From Epithemia pelagica (lineage: Eukaryota; Bacillariophyta; Bacillariophyceae; Surirellales; Surirellaceae): DNA of 64,000 nucleotides. Below are positions 52,014 to 64,000 of the stretch, piece by piece. The translations under genes were made by a program, and so were the position numbers. The notes under the pieces are model-generated. The model worked only from the letters and a program-made list of their open reading frames with translations, had not been told where the DNA came from and searched no databases. The stretch's first letter is position 1. Each line of letters begins with the position of its first letter. The stretch lies in NCBI GenBank assembly GCA_946965045.2, contig OX337236.1, forward strand, positions 1,116,001 through 1,180,000, given 5' to 3'.

Positions 52014-53345
52014 GGTGGTTGCACTTACCCCTACTACAACAAAAATTGGATGAAGAGGAATACAGTCGGGGAAGTTTCACTTTCGCGGGGTCAGAATTTC
52101 AGGTGAAAATGTGATTGGACCAGGCGCCACCGTCAAGATGGGATAGGACGATGACGTATCTTGCAGATGAATGCAGCTAGCTAGTCCCCGATAAAATATC
52201 GCGCGGCTGGGCAGGACTTTGGATTCCAAATGACTGCGTAACATTTGCTAGAAGCATTTGAGTGTCACTGTTCACCTGTCTATTTGATAGATCTTTTCAA
52301 GGCAACGTGAAAAAGGCGCTCTCGTTTCACATCGCCAACCCGATTCGATATATTCAGCACCAACAGAGAAGGACCAAGATTTACCGTTATGCTCTGGTAG
52401 AAGCACCAAGATATCCTTTCCTGCTCCTTTGTGTCTTTTGCCTTTGAACGGAGCATACTAGCTGAGTATACTATAGTCCCTCTTCCCACAATAAAGATAG
52501 GCAGTAGCCCATGAATGAACCTGAAGTTGCTTGTGCGATTGTTCATCCTGATAGTCCTGCTCATTTACTTTGAATTCCATTTCCAAAGAGACGGACTCTC
52601 TTTTGTGGATCCATGCTCGGGATCAGTCTTCCACAAGTCCGATACCATGGTACTGAGCAAAGATTCCCTCTGTTGTTGGAGATCTGTTTCGTCTAGTACC
52701 AGTCTGTCATTGTAGGATGCCGAGTTTGTGTCTTGATTACCGTCACTATCATCGACAAACTGGAAGTGAACTTTTGCCGTCGTTGTCATACTGGTTCTAT
52801 CTTCTGTGTGGTTCATTGTCATTGTTCTGTTCCCGCCGTTTTCGAGATTTTGTAAAGCGCGACTCACTTTTCGCAAAGGCAGTCGCGGAGCTCTCCTACA
52901 TAAGTCTAAATTCTGGGGGTGACCCCTTATATGCTATCTGCTACTCGTACTACCTAAATTTTTGTTTAACGAGCCTCCCCCAGAGAGAACCCCTCGACCC
53001 CCCTCTGGAATCGGATTCCCGAGTCCCGAGGTACTTTCCACCCCATACTCCAAAGTCGATCCATATCCATACAGTAGTCGACCAATTCACACAAAAAAAC
53101 TTGCATGACAGAATCTGGAATCTCGAGACATGGCGAGATTTGCATCCAACCGAACACACGAACCCAGATCAAGGCATCAATACAGCCTCTCATCTTCGGC
53201 CGACTTCTGGAACAAGAACCGATCCTCCAAAGACATCACTGCAGACGGTTGGTCCCCTTGAATCAGTGGGACGCAACTGCTGTATCTCCTGCCCATCCAG
53301 TATTCAGTTGCTGGTGAGCCTCTCTTTGTCGGTCGAAGCAATCTC
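52014..53345. other. Intergenic DNA, possible small minus-strand exon
   Basis: A minus-strand frame at 52565 to about 52850 (VHFQFVDDSDGNQDTNSASY and onward) looks weakly coding but has no certain start and no family. Plus-strand frames here are Pro/Ser-rich and unconvincing. A TATATA-poor, pyrimidine-rich stretch lies near 52970-53060. Confidence 0.35.
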
Positions 53346-53795
53346 ATGATTAAAGTTTACTTGGCTCTTGCGTTGACCATGATTGTGGTCTTATTACTGT
53401 CGCAAGCTCTTTCAGTTCTCTTCTTTTGGAACGACGCTGCGGAAGAGGATGACGAGGATTTAGAGGAAGGATCACCGATTGACGACGACGATGCCACCAC
53501 GTGTGCGGAATCAGTATCTACCGACGACGCCTCTCGAAACGTGAAAGAAGATCACGACAGCTTTGAAGACAATAACGATAGCGCCCATGGATTGGATCGT
53601 ACCAACTCCGAAGACCAACTTATCAATGGTGGTGGGTCTAGCGAGTTTAAAGTCATTGATATCGAAACCCGATCCGAGTCCGATGAGCCGGCCAACGTCC
53701 CGACACCATCGGCTGCTGCCCAAGTCATCGTAAGAACGACCATGGCTCAGAAACATGCGTGTTCCCCTGGTTCAGATCATGATGATACAATGTAA
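53346..53795 (+). CDS. Small acidic protein with N-terminal signal anchor (hypothetical)
   Basis: 149 residues from ATG to TAA. The first 27 residues (VYLALALTMIVVLLLSQALS) form a single hydrophobic segment, either a signal peptide or membrane anchor. The rest is strongly acidic and disordered (AEEDDEDLEEGSPIDDDD) with Ser/Thr-rich stretches. No family was recognised and no domain is visible. A type II or III anchored protein or a secreted acidic peptide is plausible. The clean start and charge bias make it likely to be real, but similarity data would be needed to confirm it. Confidence 0.5.
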   Translation: MIKVYLALALTMIVVLLLSQALSVLFFWNDAAEEDDEDLEEGSPIDDDDATTCAESVSTDDASRNVKEDHDSFEDNNDSAHGLDRTNSEDQLINGGGSSEFKVIDIETRSESDEPANVPTPSAAAQVIVRTTMAQKHACSPGSDHDDTM

Positions 53796-56091
53796 GAGGA
53801 TTGATGGCCCATGACAGAAAGGAAAGTTCGAGTTGCTCGACAGACTAGAGTCCGTAGCGTTCATTTTGGTCATCCAAACTCCCGGTCATGGGTATAACAT
53901 GAGAAAATGAATGACGCAAACCATGCATTGCGGTATGGGACTTTGGAAGTCCTTTCCTTTTACTCCACGGAAACATCACGATGACTGGATCACGCGTTCC
54001 CACAAAGAATTTCGAATGATCATTTTGATCATCGATTTTGATCATCGATAATCTCAGTCATGGAAATGATATGAGAAACAGAAATGAAGGAAACTCCTTT
54101 TATTGCGATATGGAGGAAGCTAAAGACCTGTGCTTTTACTCTACGCAAACTCGGTGATGGTTGGATCATGCTTACCGGTGAAGACTTGCGAGTGATGGAA
54201 TCTCACCTTTCTACAATCCTGTCAAGTGGACAATTCAATGGATTCATTGAAAAGATCGCAATCTCAAGCTTTCAATGTCAAACAAAAAGAACTCCAGATC
54301 GGCCACATACATCTTGATCAAGATTAGTTTACTAGCACCCTGGCGACAAGGCTTGGAATTCACTTTTCCCTTGCCCTCTAGAGAGAGAACCAAATGATGA
54401 ATAGATTGCTTGACAAATGGTAAGAATGCTCATTTCCAATGCCTGGGGTGCGAAGACGTGAGATTTCGATGTAGGAATAATACGTTGATCATGCTATTGT
54501 GTTTGATACTTTCGATTCCTAGATCGTTATTATGTCTTTTCTTTGTGGTTACATGTACTGCGTGTCACTCGCAGAACATGAAGAGTTGCGCATGGCAACG
54601 ATGCCTAATGTCATTGTTCAAAGCTTGTAAGCTTGAGGGGATACATGCTCCCTCTACAATATCTCTCCGCCTCCAACCTCCGGCACATCCCATCCCTCGG
54701 TATCAGTGTCCACTGCTTAGCTGTTTTTTGTCTGTGCCATCATTTTAGGTTCCCAGGTGGACACAGACAACATTTTTTGCTTTTGAGACAAATAGAAATG
54801 ATCAAATGGCAAATTGGCACGCATACCCAGCTGGAGTTTTCACAGTTTGAAACAGACGCATGCCCAGCAAGCGGCCGTGCGTGGATAACTGCTGGTTGCT
54901 CCATAATTCATAATGACAAGCACACAATTCTTTTCTCTTGTTGCCGAAGCACATCGTACGAATGGCATTCCAGGTGAGTGTGATCCGTTGCCAATTGCCA
55001 TGACAATTACATAGCTCATGCTCACTGATCACTGACACTTGTCACTTTTGTTTGCTCTGCTCATGGGAAGAGAGGCGATCATCTGTTGTGTCTCTGGGTA
55101 GCTCATTACGTGCCATTCTACATGTCGAAATGACGGATTTTTGATAACTTTCATTCGATTCATAAACAGACTGCAGACATTGTTTTCTTTATATACTAGG
55201 AGTAGAACTCAAGTGCTATTCATTCGTAGAGTTCAGTGCATTCTGAATTCGTTGCAGATCTCTTTTCTGTTTTGATCATGGCAATGACTCTCAGTTTCAC
55301 CATGAACACAAGCAGCTCTCACACGCTACAGCTACAACTTTTGACTCTATGAACTGATAGACATGGAAAGTAGGGTGTGGCAAGAGCAAGAGGGCTTCCC
55401 ATCTATTTGAAGCAAAAACAACAAAGTGTTCGGTCATTGAGAAATGAGATGATGCTACGACCTATGACGATAGTAGTTAAAGTACGGCTAGCTATAGACC
55501 TAGAACTACCTTTCGAAGAACAACACCTAGACTCTATGAGAGTACACGTCTACCATGACATAGCTGTGCCATCTGTCCTGCAAGCTTGTGCGAACACGTG
55601 CGTGGACGGCTGACGAAGCTGAGCCATATGTGCCCATGTATGTGACATGTCCGAGCCTGCGGCACAATGTTCCCTCTCTGAATAACCCTGGTGTTTTGTG
55701 ATACACATTTACATATGCCCACTACTATCTACGACAGGCAAAAGCCGGACGAGCTCCACTCGGAAGCAAAGTCCAGGCTATGTCTCACCTAAAACATACA
55801 CGTCTCCAACTTACAACAAGATTCACCAAAGGATCATGGATACTTGGTTCAAGCCAATAGTTCCGCCTCTATCCCTCACAGTTTGAGTATATGGAACAGG
55901 TTCTATGCACTAAGAGAACAGGTTCCATTAGTCCCTAAACGTAGAGCGTCTGTAGCGCCTTACCTAGAAGTCAAAGATGTTTCTTCACCGGGCCCAACGG
56001 TTCGGGAAAAGTAAACTCTTTATGACTGAAAGGAAGTAATGAAAGAGCAATCATGAGAAACAAACACTTTCGATAGAATAAGCTCACTTCT
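53796..56091. other. Intergenic DNA and left part of the third copia element
   Basis: Near 53870-54065 a GGTCAT...GAAATGA...TTGATCATCGAT region has short direct and inverted repeats (GATCATCGATTTTGATCATCGAT at 54027-54050). No gene was recognised. The right portion, probably from about 55.5-55.9 kb, should be the 5' LTR of the element at 56 kb, but its left edge cannot be fixed because the matching LTR is outside the window. Confidence 0.45.
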
Positions 56092-56098
56092 TATAAAA
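56092..56098 (+). promoter_or_regulatory. TATA box candidate in 5' LTR of third copia element
   Basis: TATAAAA lies about 630 bases upstream of the gag ATG, in the region expected to be the LTR. This is a plausible U3/R boundary element for the retrotransposon transcript. Confidence 0.4.
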
Positions 56099-56731
56099 AC
56101 CTGAAAGTTGTAAGCAACCTTTAGGAAGGAGTCAACCATACTAACCTAGTGCAAGGTGAGGGCCCCATCGTGTACCGAGTGAACTGGTTGACTACAGAAG
56201 TTCAGAGCACTAACCATCACGTCTTACGTTAGTTTTTCTACATACATTAAGTGGTTATAGAGCCCAAAGAGGCTGACGAACCGTACGCCTCCTCTATCGT
56301 ATTGCCGACAAGACCGACGGACCGAACCAACCTCTCTTCAGTGTGAATTATTGTATTCATCAGGAAGGGAACGACAAATCTCCATTGCTACGTGGTTATC
56401 GACCCACTAGCATCCAACCAAGCGCGCCGGAAGCCATCAAGGCTCCAACCAAGGTACCAACACGAGCGACGAGGACTCACCAACTTCCAGTGGTGCAGGA
56501 AGCTTCGACCTCGTGTCCATACCAGGTGACGAAGACACCGTATCCAGTACCGTTGATCTTCCAACACCTATAGCCAATCTGACGAACGAAGACGCCCTTG
56601 TTGACGAACAAGGACAGAGTATTGCTGCTTCGGAATCGCAGATTGTTGAGTCTCCACCAGGTCCATCTAACAACGACACCCAACATCAGGGTTTGATTGT
56701 TGCATCTCAACGACAAAGAAGGAAGACCACC

Positions 56732-59700
56732 ATGAGTGACGAGACTCCTACTCCTCCACCCGGTATCGATTACCGCCCCGACCCGCCGAAGATTGGCGGA
56801 CTGGTCCGAAGCAAGAAGGACGAATGGGTGGCCTGGACTGGAGGAAAACCCACGTACAAGTGGGATGGGTTAGAGGTAAAGGCGACAGAACCACTGCGAA
56901 CGATGCAGATACGTACCCTGACAGACAAGAAATACTACGATCGTATCTCCGGGCCTGACGAAAAGTACAGCAAGAAGACTGGTGATTTTAGCCGTCTCCA
57001 GGATGAAATCAAGCAGCACTTGATTAAACACGGCATGGACTCGATCGCATACCTCCCCAATCCTCATGATCCCAAAGACATGTTGTTCATTGTAATCGAG
57101 CACCCAAAATATACGATGAGCAAGGTGAAGGAATTGATGAAGACGCAGATTGTGAGTTATGACAAGTACGACAGAAACAACGACGTCAGTGCCCAGGACT
57201 ACTTACTGGACTGTTTGGAAAAGTCCTTTAGGCACGAAGTTGAGGACCAGAGTCGGGAAGTGACGTGCTTCCCCGAGCTCTTCATGGTCCTTGTCACCAT
57301 CGTGACACATGATTCCCCGCAGCACTGGGAACAAGTGAAGCACGAGATGCGAGCTCTTGTGCCTCACAAGTACCCTGGCCACGATATTATGGCGTTGACT
57401 AAAGATTTTTCGGAAAAAGCGCGACCGTTGATCGCAGCTGGACAGTACGACCACACTCTGACTGGGAACCTCCTAGCTAACATCCTCAAGACTGAATGGC
57501 CTGACACGCCTAAGTTCGACCTACTTACTCTGAACAAGCGTGTCAATGACGGTATTATCCATATTCGGTTTCTAGATCGCTCTATCGGAGACAGTCATAT
57601 GAAGAAAGAGCGTCTTTTGTACACAGATGTTATCGAAGAGGCGAACAAGAAGTACCTAATCTGTGTCAAGGAAGGTGAATGGTCACCTAAACGAAGTTCT
57701 CCTGATTCTAAATCCGTCCCCTCGTCGTTCACCGCTAACAAGGCTGCCGTTTCGAGGACTAAGAAGAAACGGAATTCTATTATGACTCAAGCTAGTCTTA
57801 ATGCACTCATTCAGACACTTCGAAACCCGCCGGGTTCCAATCCGACTCCAAGCAATGGACCAAACACCCAGCCTGGCTCCAATCACCGCGACAGGAAGGG
57901 AAAGCCGATTCACAAGCGTAACAACACTCGCGTTGATCGATCGCAGGCTCACCCTTGGAAGAAGATCCCTCCTGCTCCTGGTGCACCTGAGCAGCAGACG
58001 ATCCAGGGTCAGCGGTGGTTCTGGTGTGGTGTTTGTACCCGTTGGAACACCTCTCACACCACGGCAAACCATATTGTTGGGTATAAAAAGTCTCCTGGCG
58101 ACAAGGACAAAGCAAAACCTCGGAATGCCACCCATGCAAAGAAACTTGAACTCGAAGTATCCGCTTGGCAGACCGAATTCGATCTCGACCAACTTGATCC
58201 TCCTGCCTTGCCCGTTGCTGCTTTACCCGACTGTATGTCCCTTGCCTCTGTGGATTGTTGCGAAGCTCTGATGAATGATGATGATGATTGTTGCGATTCG
58301 GTTGATTGTTCCGAAGATTCGGTTGATTGTTGCAAGGACACCGTCGACCACTACGTCTTCTTCACCATTTGGGACATGTCACCATCCGATGACAGCTCGT
58401 CCATGGACTGCAGTTCCACCAACTCTGGAAACGACGATGATGACACTGACCGGACACCGCCTATTCCGTTTGACGAATTGCGCCGCATCCTGTCACCCAA
58501 CAACAATGAACCAACCGCCACCAATCACAACGATAGCGACCACAAGGATGAACCATGCACTTGCAACACAGAAACAAAAGAAAAGAAAACAAGCACAAAT
58601 AATGAAACAGTCTCGATCTGTCGACCTCACAAGGACGATGACAGCTCCACTGAAAGTGAAGACAACGAAGATGAGTATGCTGATATGCCACCACTTGTGG
58701 CACAAAAACTCACACCAGTTGTGGCAAACAAAGACTTACCGAGTTCGGCAAGTAACAAGGAAGAAGAACAAGAAAAGAAAAAGGGAAAGTTGAGTGGATC
58801 GCATGCCAAGACACTGTACTTCGACAGGTGGGACGACATCGATATGTGGTACGGCAGTGACCACAGTCCCACAGACCAACGTACCTTCTCTAGCGTTGAA
58901 GCCAACGCAGCTGTGCACGACAAAAGCTTCGACAGCACCAAGATCAAGCAGGAGGACGAACAGGATAGTGATGAGAATGCTGGTGGTTTGGACACAACCA
59001 TGGATACACAAGAAGGATCGCTTATCAGCCATGACAACAGCAGCGACCTTACCCACCTCAAGAACCTGCAAGAAGGACTCCTGGACGACTCGAAGCCGCC
59101 AGCTCTTCGGCGACCCGAGATCTCACCGGTGACGAACCCGACGCCATTGCGCAATGACCAATTCCCGACTCCTGCCACTGAAGCTCTCGAGCAGTGGACT
59201 CGAGGTTTTGTACCTCGGCCACGTCCACGTGATCCACGCATCTCCATCGAGCAAGAAGCCAACACAGCAAAAAGAGACGGAATGAGGTACGAAAGGGCGC
59301 AGTACACGGTGTACGCTCTTCGACATCAAGAACCAGAACTTACCGTGGCTGTCGCCTACCAGCGAGTCAAGGACGAAGAATGGTTCGTGGGATGGTTCAT
59401 TGATGGAACCAGAATCCCGAACCATCCAAATCCAGCTCCCGTCTGGCCCGAGATGAGTGTGCACTCAACTCCTCTTCCTTGCCTTCTTCGCTCTCGAATC
59501 ATGGAGCACCGACCCATTGACCAGAAATATGATCAATTTGTCTCGTTCTTGAATCAGAGTAACGCCACGCCTTCTCCCGTGAATATTTCCGATCCACCGC
59601 CCGTCGATCTACATTCAAGAAGCGCAGCGTGTGAGACCTTGGAGAACATGGCTGATGAATCTGTCTCATCCACCTCTTTCGTCGACAACAGTCAACTTGG

Positions 59701-62700
59701 TGCACTGTACGTACCAACAGATACCAGCGAAACCGACGACGACTCTAGGACCAAAAAGCGCAGCGAAAATCCATTTGCAAAATACTATGCCTGTGCTGCC
59801 ATGGTGGATCTCGACGACACCACAAACTTGCAAGGAGACGATGCTGCAGAAAATGAAGCCGAACTGGCTCGCCATCCTGACACAATGGATGAGCTGATCA
59901 CAAGTGCGGCCGACCACTTATGGTTTTTGTATGCTGAGTATTCCCATGCAGCTGACCCGGGACTCAAAGATCTTTTGACTCTTCGGATTCAAAATACCCG
60001 TCGCATGATTCGCGACATGTGGTATTTTATTCTTGAGTGCGAACAAACACCAGGATCGCCCTACGAACATGCGGGATTGAGTCTCGTACATGATGTAGCC
60101 TATGAACTGACGAAATGTGGACCAATTTCACCACCGTGGTACAACTTGGATCGCCCCTGTCTTACGGTCACTCCCGATCGAGTCTCTTCTAATGACTCCA
60201 TCTCTACTGTGACTGTTGACCAAGACAGGTCCTATCCTACAGATGACCACGCGAAGGTTTATATGGCTGCCTTTGACATGTCATACACCGAGTCAACCCG
60301 CCGTGGTCGCCCTTACGTGACTCCGCCACGCGCTCCCGCGCCTGTCGACACTACTGTTGACTCAAGATCCCTGCGCCGTCACATGTTACGTGCTAGCTTC
60401 ATCACGTTGGTTGTGGTGGTACCCAGTGTCCTCTATCTTCTGCCATCACCCCAACCCTCCACCTATGCAACTACAGTCTTCACAGACGGAATGGCCTCTC
60501 TCATGTCTAGCTTTGGCTACTACTGGATGGGAACCAAGACTTTATTTTATGGACTATGGGCTTTGCTCTGGAGCGTTTTGGCCCATCCATCATGCCAACC
60601 TGCCTTCTTTTCTTGGCTTTCCTGCTGGCTTGTTGTTTTGATCTTGCTTCCCAAGACCATCTCACCCGTGACAGGCCATCCTTCTCCTTTGTTCAACTCC
60701 ACATCGACACCTTCCGTCCACCATTTCCGTGCCACTCTCCATCCGGTACCTCCGCCCTCTTCTACCTTATCATCTGGTGGATTGTGGAGTGTGGTGAGCA
60801 ATGGACTGGCCTATGCAATGAGCCGCCGTTTCCCGCTCATTTACATCCGTTTGATTGTTGGGTCGTTTTGTAAGTTGTTGCATCTGGACTCTTTTGGGTC
60901 CACTCACGCTGCTCCTCCATGTGCACCAGTCAGTACCCGTCCGAAAAGAGGGAAGAACACTGCATTCCCTTTGAATCACCCTCGTGTCAAGCAAAAGCCG
61001 TCGTTTTGATCCGTGACTTCTTCACCGGCACACAAACGAGCGCGTATGCGACAACGGATGCCGCGGCCAATCCCTCTCCGTCGTCGCGCAACTCCGTACA
61101 ACAACAACAACAACAACAACAACTCAGCACGTACCAGGTCTAATCCACCCATGGGAACCCGCAGCTCTGTGATTCCCACGAATAGCTACCAGCGCTTCCA
61201 TTACAACAACCGAACCTCGTTCACGACGCCCAATCGTCGTAACAGAAACACCGATAACCACTCACCCACTCGAAGTGAAGCCTTGAGGAGCAACCGACAG
61301 TCATCAACCCCAAGACAAGTCTTTGGTTTGACTGCATACCTTGAGGAACTCCGCTCCCTCAACGCCTTTCAAGTCTTGGGGAACACACGCAACTACGACT
61401 CATGGAGGTACATCACTCCTGCTGGCTTGGAAGCGTGCCTTCAGGATCCAATGGCCTTGAGGAGCGCAATGCCGAATGACGCGTCTTATCCCATCATCTG
61501 GGATAGTGGCGCCAGCATCTCCATCACCAACAACGAAAAAGACTTCGTGGGCAAGATCGAACCACTACCAAACTTCAAGGTGAAAGGCATTGCCAATCGC
61601 ATGAAAGCGATTGGCCGCGGAGAGGTCTTGTGGAGCATCCTTGATTCTTCTGGGAACATCCGACAACTTCGAATTCCTGCTTTCCTGGTACCCAAGACAA
61701 GTGTCAGACTGTTATCGACACAGAGTTTGCTTCAGACGTATGACGGCGAAAAGATTGTGCAAGACGGTAAAACATTGGTACTCACCGGTTTACCTGAAGA
61801 CACAACACGAACACAAGTCACTGTCGTTGTGAATCCGCAAAACAATCTCCCAATGTCGTACGGTTACAACCATGAGGAAGTAACCAAGAGTTCGCATGCT
61901 CTCAACACAATCGTCAACGAAACATCAGAACAAAACAAGAATCTTAGTGAGACACAGAAGGAACTGGTACGTTGGCATCTTCGCCTTGGGCACCTATCGT
62001 TTCGTCGAATCCAGTTCATTATGAGAACTGGAATTCTCGCAAAAACTGAGCAACAGCGTCGTTTGCACACAAAAGCAGCATCACTCACCGACTTACCTCT
62101 TTGTGCAGCGTGTCAATATGGAAAACAAAAGAGACGTCCATCACCTGGAACCTTGAGTTCCATTGTAAAAGACAGACGGGGAATAACAAAAGCCGGAAAT
62201 CTTTACCCTGGTCAGTGTGTAAGCGTAGATCACTTTGTATGCTCCACTAAAGGACGCTTATTTACATCCCGAGACAAGTCAAAATCTTCCGACCTGTACA
62301 TGGGCGGCGCAATCTTTGTAGACCACGCTTCGGGGTACACCTGGATTGGGTTCCAGAGTCATCTAAACACCCATGAGACCCTACAAGTAAAAGACTCATT
62401 CGAACTTTTCTGTAGAGATGTGGGAGTTGTGCCCCTACAGTACCTAACTGACAATGGCTCTGCCTTTACATCGGCTAAATATACGGAGTCCCTACAAAAT
62501 TTTGCACAAACTTATCGATTTGCGGGAGTTGGGGCACATCACCATGCCGGTATAGCCGAACGTGCAATACAAACCATTATGTCTATAGCAAGAACGATGA
62601 TGCTACACGCGGCCATACAATGGCCCGAAATGGCTGATCCTTCTCTATGGCCAATGGCAGTCGCACATGCAACTTTCTTAAGTAACCATGTCCCAAGCCT

Positions 62701-64000
62701 CGACACGGGCATAAGTCCCCATGACTTGTTTACACGAACAAGATGGGAGCAACGGAAATTCCATGACTTACATGTGTGGGGTTGTCCCGTCTATGTATTG
62801 GACAAAGCCATGGCTGACGGTAAGAAGCTTCCACGATGGAAGCCCCGCTCCACGCGAGGAATTCTCATGGGCCTAAGTACCCGTCATGCTACAACTGTAC
62901 CACTGGTACTCAACCCCAATACGGGGTATATTACCCCTCAATTCCACGTTGTCTTCGACGACTGGTTTAGTACAATTGCCACATCCGTTGAAGACCTTCC
63001 TGACCTTACCAGTCACGAATGGGACCGACTTTTTGGTGACTCACACTACCAATACATTGAGGACGATGATGATCTCGACTATGAGTCTCCAGCTCCACAT
63101 GATGTTCTACATCATTCCGACTTTGGCAACAAACAGACCACTGTAACTCGATCTATTGAGACTCACGACCCCCCTTCCGTCCTCCCTAGTCATTCTAACT
63201 CTCCTGGTATCTACCCTCTTAATACTTCTGGCTCTGCTTTAGGCGAGAAACCGGTGCCGTTGTCAGAGGGAGTAACCCCTCTTTCTCCATCGACGCCCCT
63301 TTCTCAGAGGGAAACAGTCCGTACCACTCCTACCAAACTACCTACTATCGCAGAGCAACCTTCTCCTATGACCCCTTCTTTGCCTGCACCCCCTTCTTTC
63401 GAGCCATCCACTCCTCAGAGGGAGCAACCACATTCGCCTCGCATCCCTACTCCAGCTCCTACACCTGGTCCAACTATGGTGTCTAGGCGTTCCGGACGAA
63501 CTATTCGACCGCCCAAACGCTATGTGCAAGACCTATGTAGTTTCCCAGCCTCTGTCCAGTCTAGTGACCTTCTCTCCATGATGAAAGCTTCCTTATCAGA
63601 TCCTGACACCCTCAGTTATGATGAAGCTATGCGAGATAAGGATCTCACCAAGTGGCAGGCTGTAGCCAGCAAAGAAATCCGAGAACTAGAAGAAAAGGGA
63701 ACATGGGTAGAGGTGCAGCAGAGTGAAGCAACTACGCGAATTTTACCCGGTACCTGGGTGTTTAAACGCAAAAGAACCCCTGACGGAGAAATTTCCAAGT
63801 TCAAAGCACGATATTGCGTTCGCGGTGACCTCCAGGAGTCAGAGCAAGAGAACTATTCCCCTGTAGTCAACTGGAGTACTATTCGCATTGTACTCACCCT
63901 CAGTCTGATTCTAGGATGGGAACTTGCATGCATTGACTTCAATAATGCTTTCGTGCAAGCCACTTTGAATGAACCCGTATGGATCCATCTGCCTAGAGGA
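56732..64000 (+). pseudogene. Third copia gag-pol, one in-frame TGA, 3' end outside window
   Basis: The ATG at 56732 matches the gag start of the outer element. The frame is open without shift to the window end except for TGA at 61007-61009. Domains: gag (WVAWTGGKP); a C-x2-C-x6-H-x4-H motif (WFWCGVCTRW, near 58018); acidic spacer (58260-58960); hydrophobic segments at about 60386-60450, 60535-60590 and 60605-60665; a basic, Asn-rich stretch after the TGA (7 AAC codons near 61100); protease WDSGAS near 61499; HHCC region with LRLGH; integrase Asp (VDHF), Asp (TDNGSAF), Glu (IAERAIQ); and the start of RT (CIDFNNAF). No CCHC knuckle was found, unlike the outer element. The TGA lies between gag and protease, so it could be a nonsense mutation (from CGA) or a gag/pol readthrough site; the outer element has no stop there. 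Confidence 0.8.
63264..63424 (+). promoter_or_regulatory. Polypurine-like motifs between integrase and RT of third copia element
   Basis: CAGAGGGAG occurs at 63264 and 63416, and CAGAGGGAA at 63305. The copy at 63264 is in a different codon phase (Ser-Glu-Gly) from the others (Gln-Arg-Glu). The bases rather than the amino acids are therefore what is shared with the outer element. Confidence 0.5.

Larger units (their letters stand above)
56092..64000 (+). mobile_element. Third Ty1/copia retrotransposon, right end beyond window
   Basis: A plus-oriented element is present from at least the TATA candidate to the window edge. It is related in gag start, zinc motif, integrase and RT to the outer element at 1655-28275, but is clearly diverged from it. 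No nested insertion was seen. Because the 3' LTR is not in view, its ends, its age and any target duplication cannot be judged. Confidence 0.85.

Noticed and set aside
1-64000. CRISPR arrays, bacterial operons, ribosomal RNA
   Set aside because: No spaced direct repeats of CRISPR type, no rRNA-like sequence and no operon spacing. Introns, a tRNA intron and retrotransposons indicate a eukaryotic nuclear genome.

Overview
The window reads as nuclear DNA of a diatom, and inference favours a repeat-rich pennate species. Three things suggest this: Ty1/copia retrotransposons of the diatom type with very long gag-pol polyproteins, secreted Pro/Thr-rich and Lys-rich proteins, and short-intron genes on both strands with no operons. 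No species can be named from sequence alone.

Positions 1-715 hold the 3' end of an extracellular-type gene. From 1045 to 29647 (minus strand) lies one M14 carboxypeptidase-like gene that is broken in two. It was split by a nested retrotransposon stack. A plus-strand copia element (1655-28275, TSD CCGCC) received a minus-strand copia element (3058-11448, TSD ATGGC) and a minus-strand APE-type LINE (11651-20705, 15-bp TSD). Removing the two guests brings the host gag frame back together exactly at both sites. LTR divergence (about 0.6 percent outer, about 0.25 percent inner) agrees with the nesting order. All three elements carry premature stops or frameshifts.

29.7-38 kb is a low-gene patchwork: a hAT remnant, dispersed and inverted repeat modules, two tRNA-Leu-like 3' fragments, a broken FAD monooxygenase, one intact intron-containing tRNA-Leu(AAG), and a long foldback.

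38-54 kb is the host gene region: a probable organellar zinc-ribbon/RRM protein, a mitochondrial-type enoyl-CoA hydratase family enzyme with a Mutator-like MITE directly upstream, a DUF1664-type coiled-coil protein, a peptide:N-glycanase, a thioredoxin-hemerythrin fusion, a 3'-5' exonuclease fused to a Ycf45/SpoIIIAA-type ATPase, and a small acidic membrane-anchored protein. The fusion gene (47988-48986, minus) is the most interesting locus. Its frame is interrupted only by two UGA codons, one in the thioredoxin redox loop and one before the last hemerythrin helix, which still carries its His/Asp iron ligands. A possible SECIS hairpin follows the UAG stop, so it is a candidate double-selenocysteine protein.

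56 kb to the end is a third copia element, cut by the window edge. It shares with the outer element a C-x2-C-x6-H-x4-H gag motif, a long acidic spacer, hydrophobic segments before the protease, and repeated polypurine motifs between integrase and reverse transcriptase.
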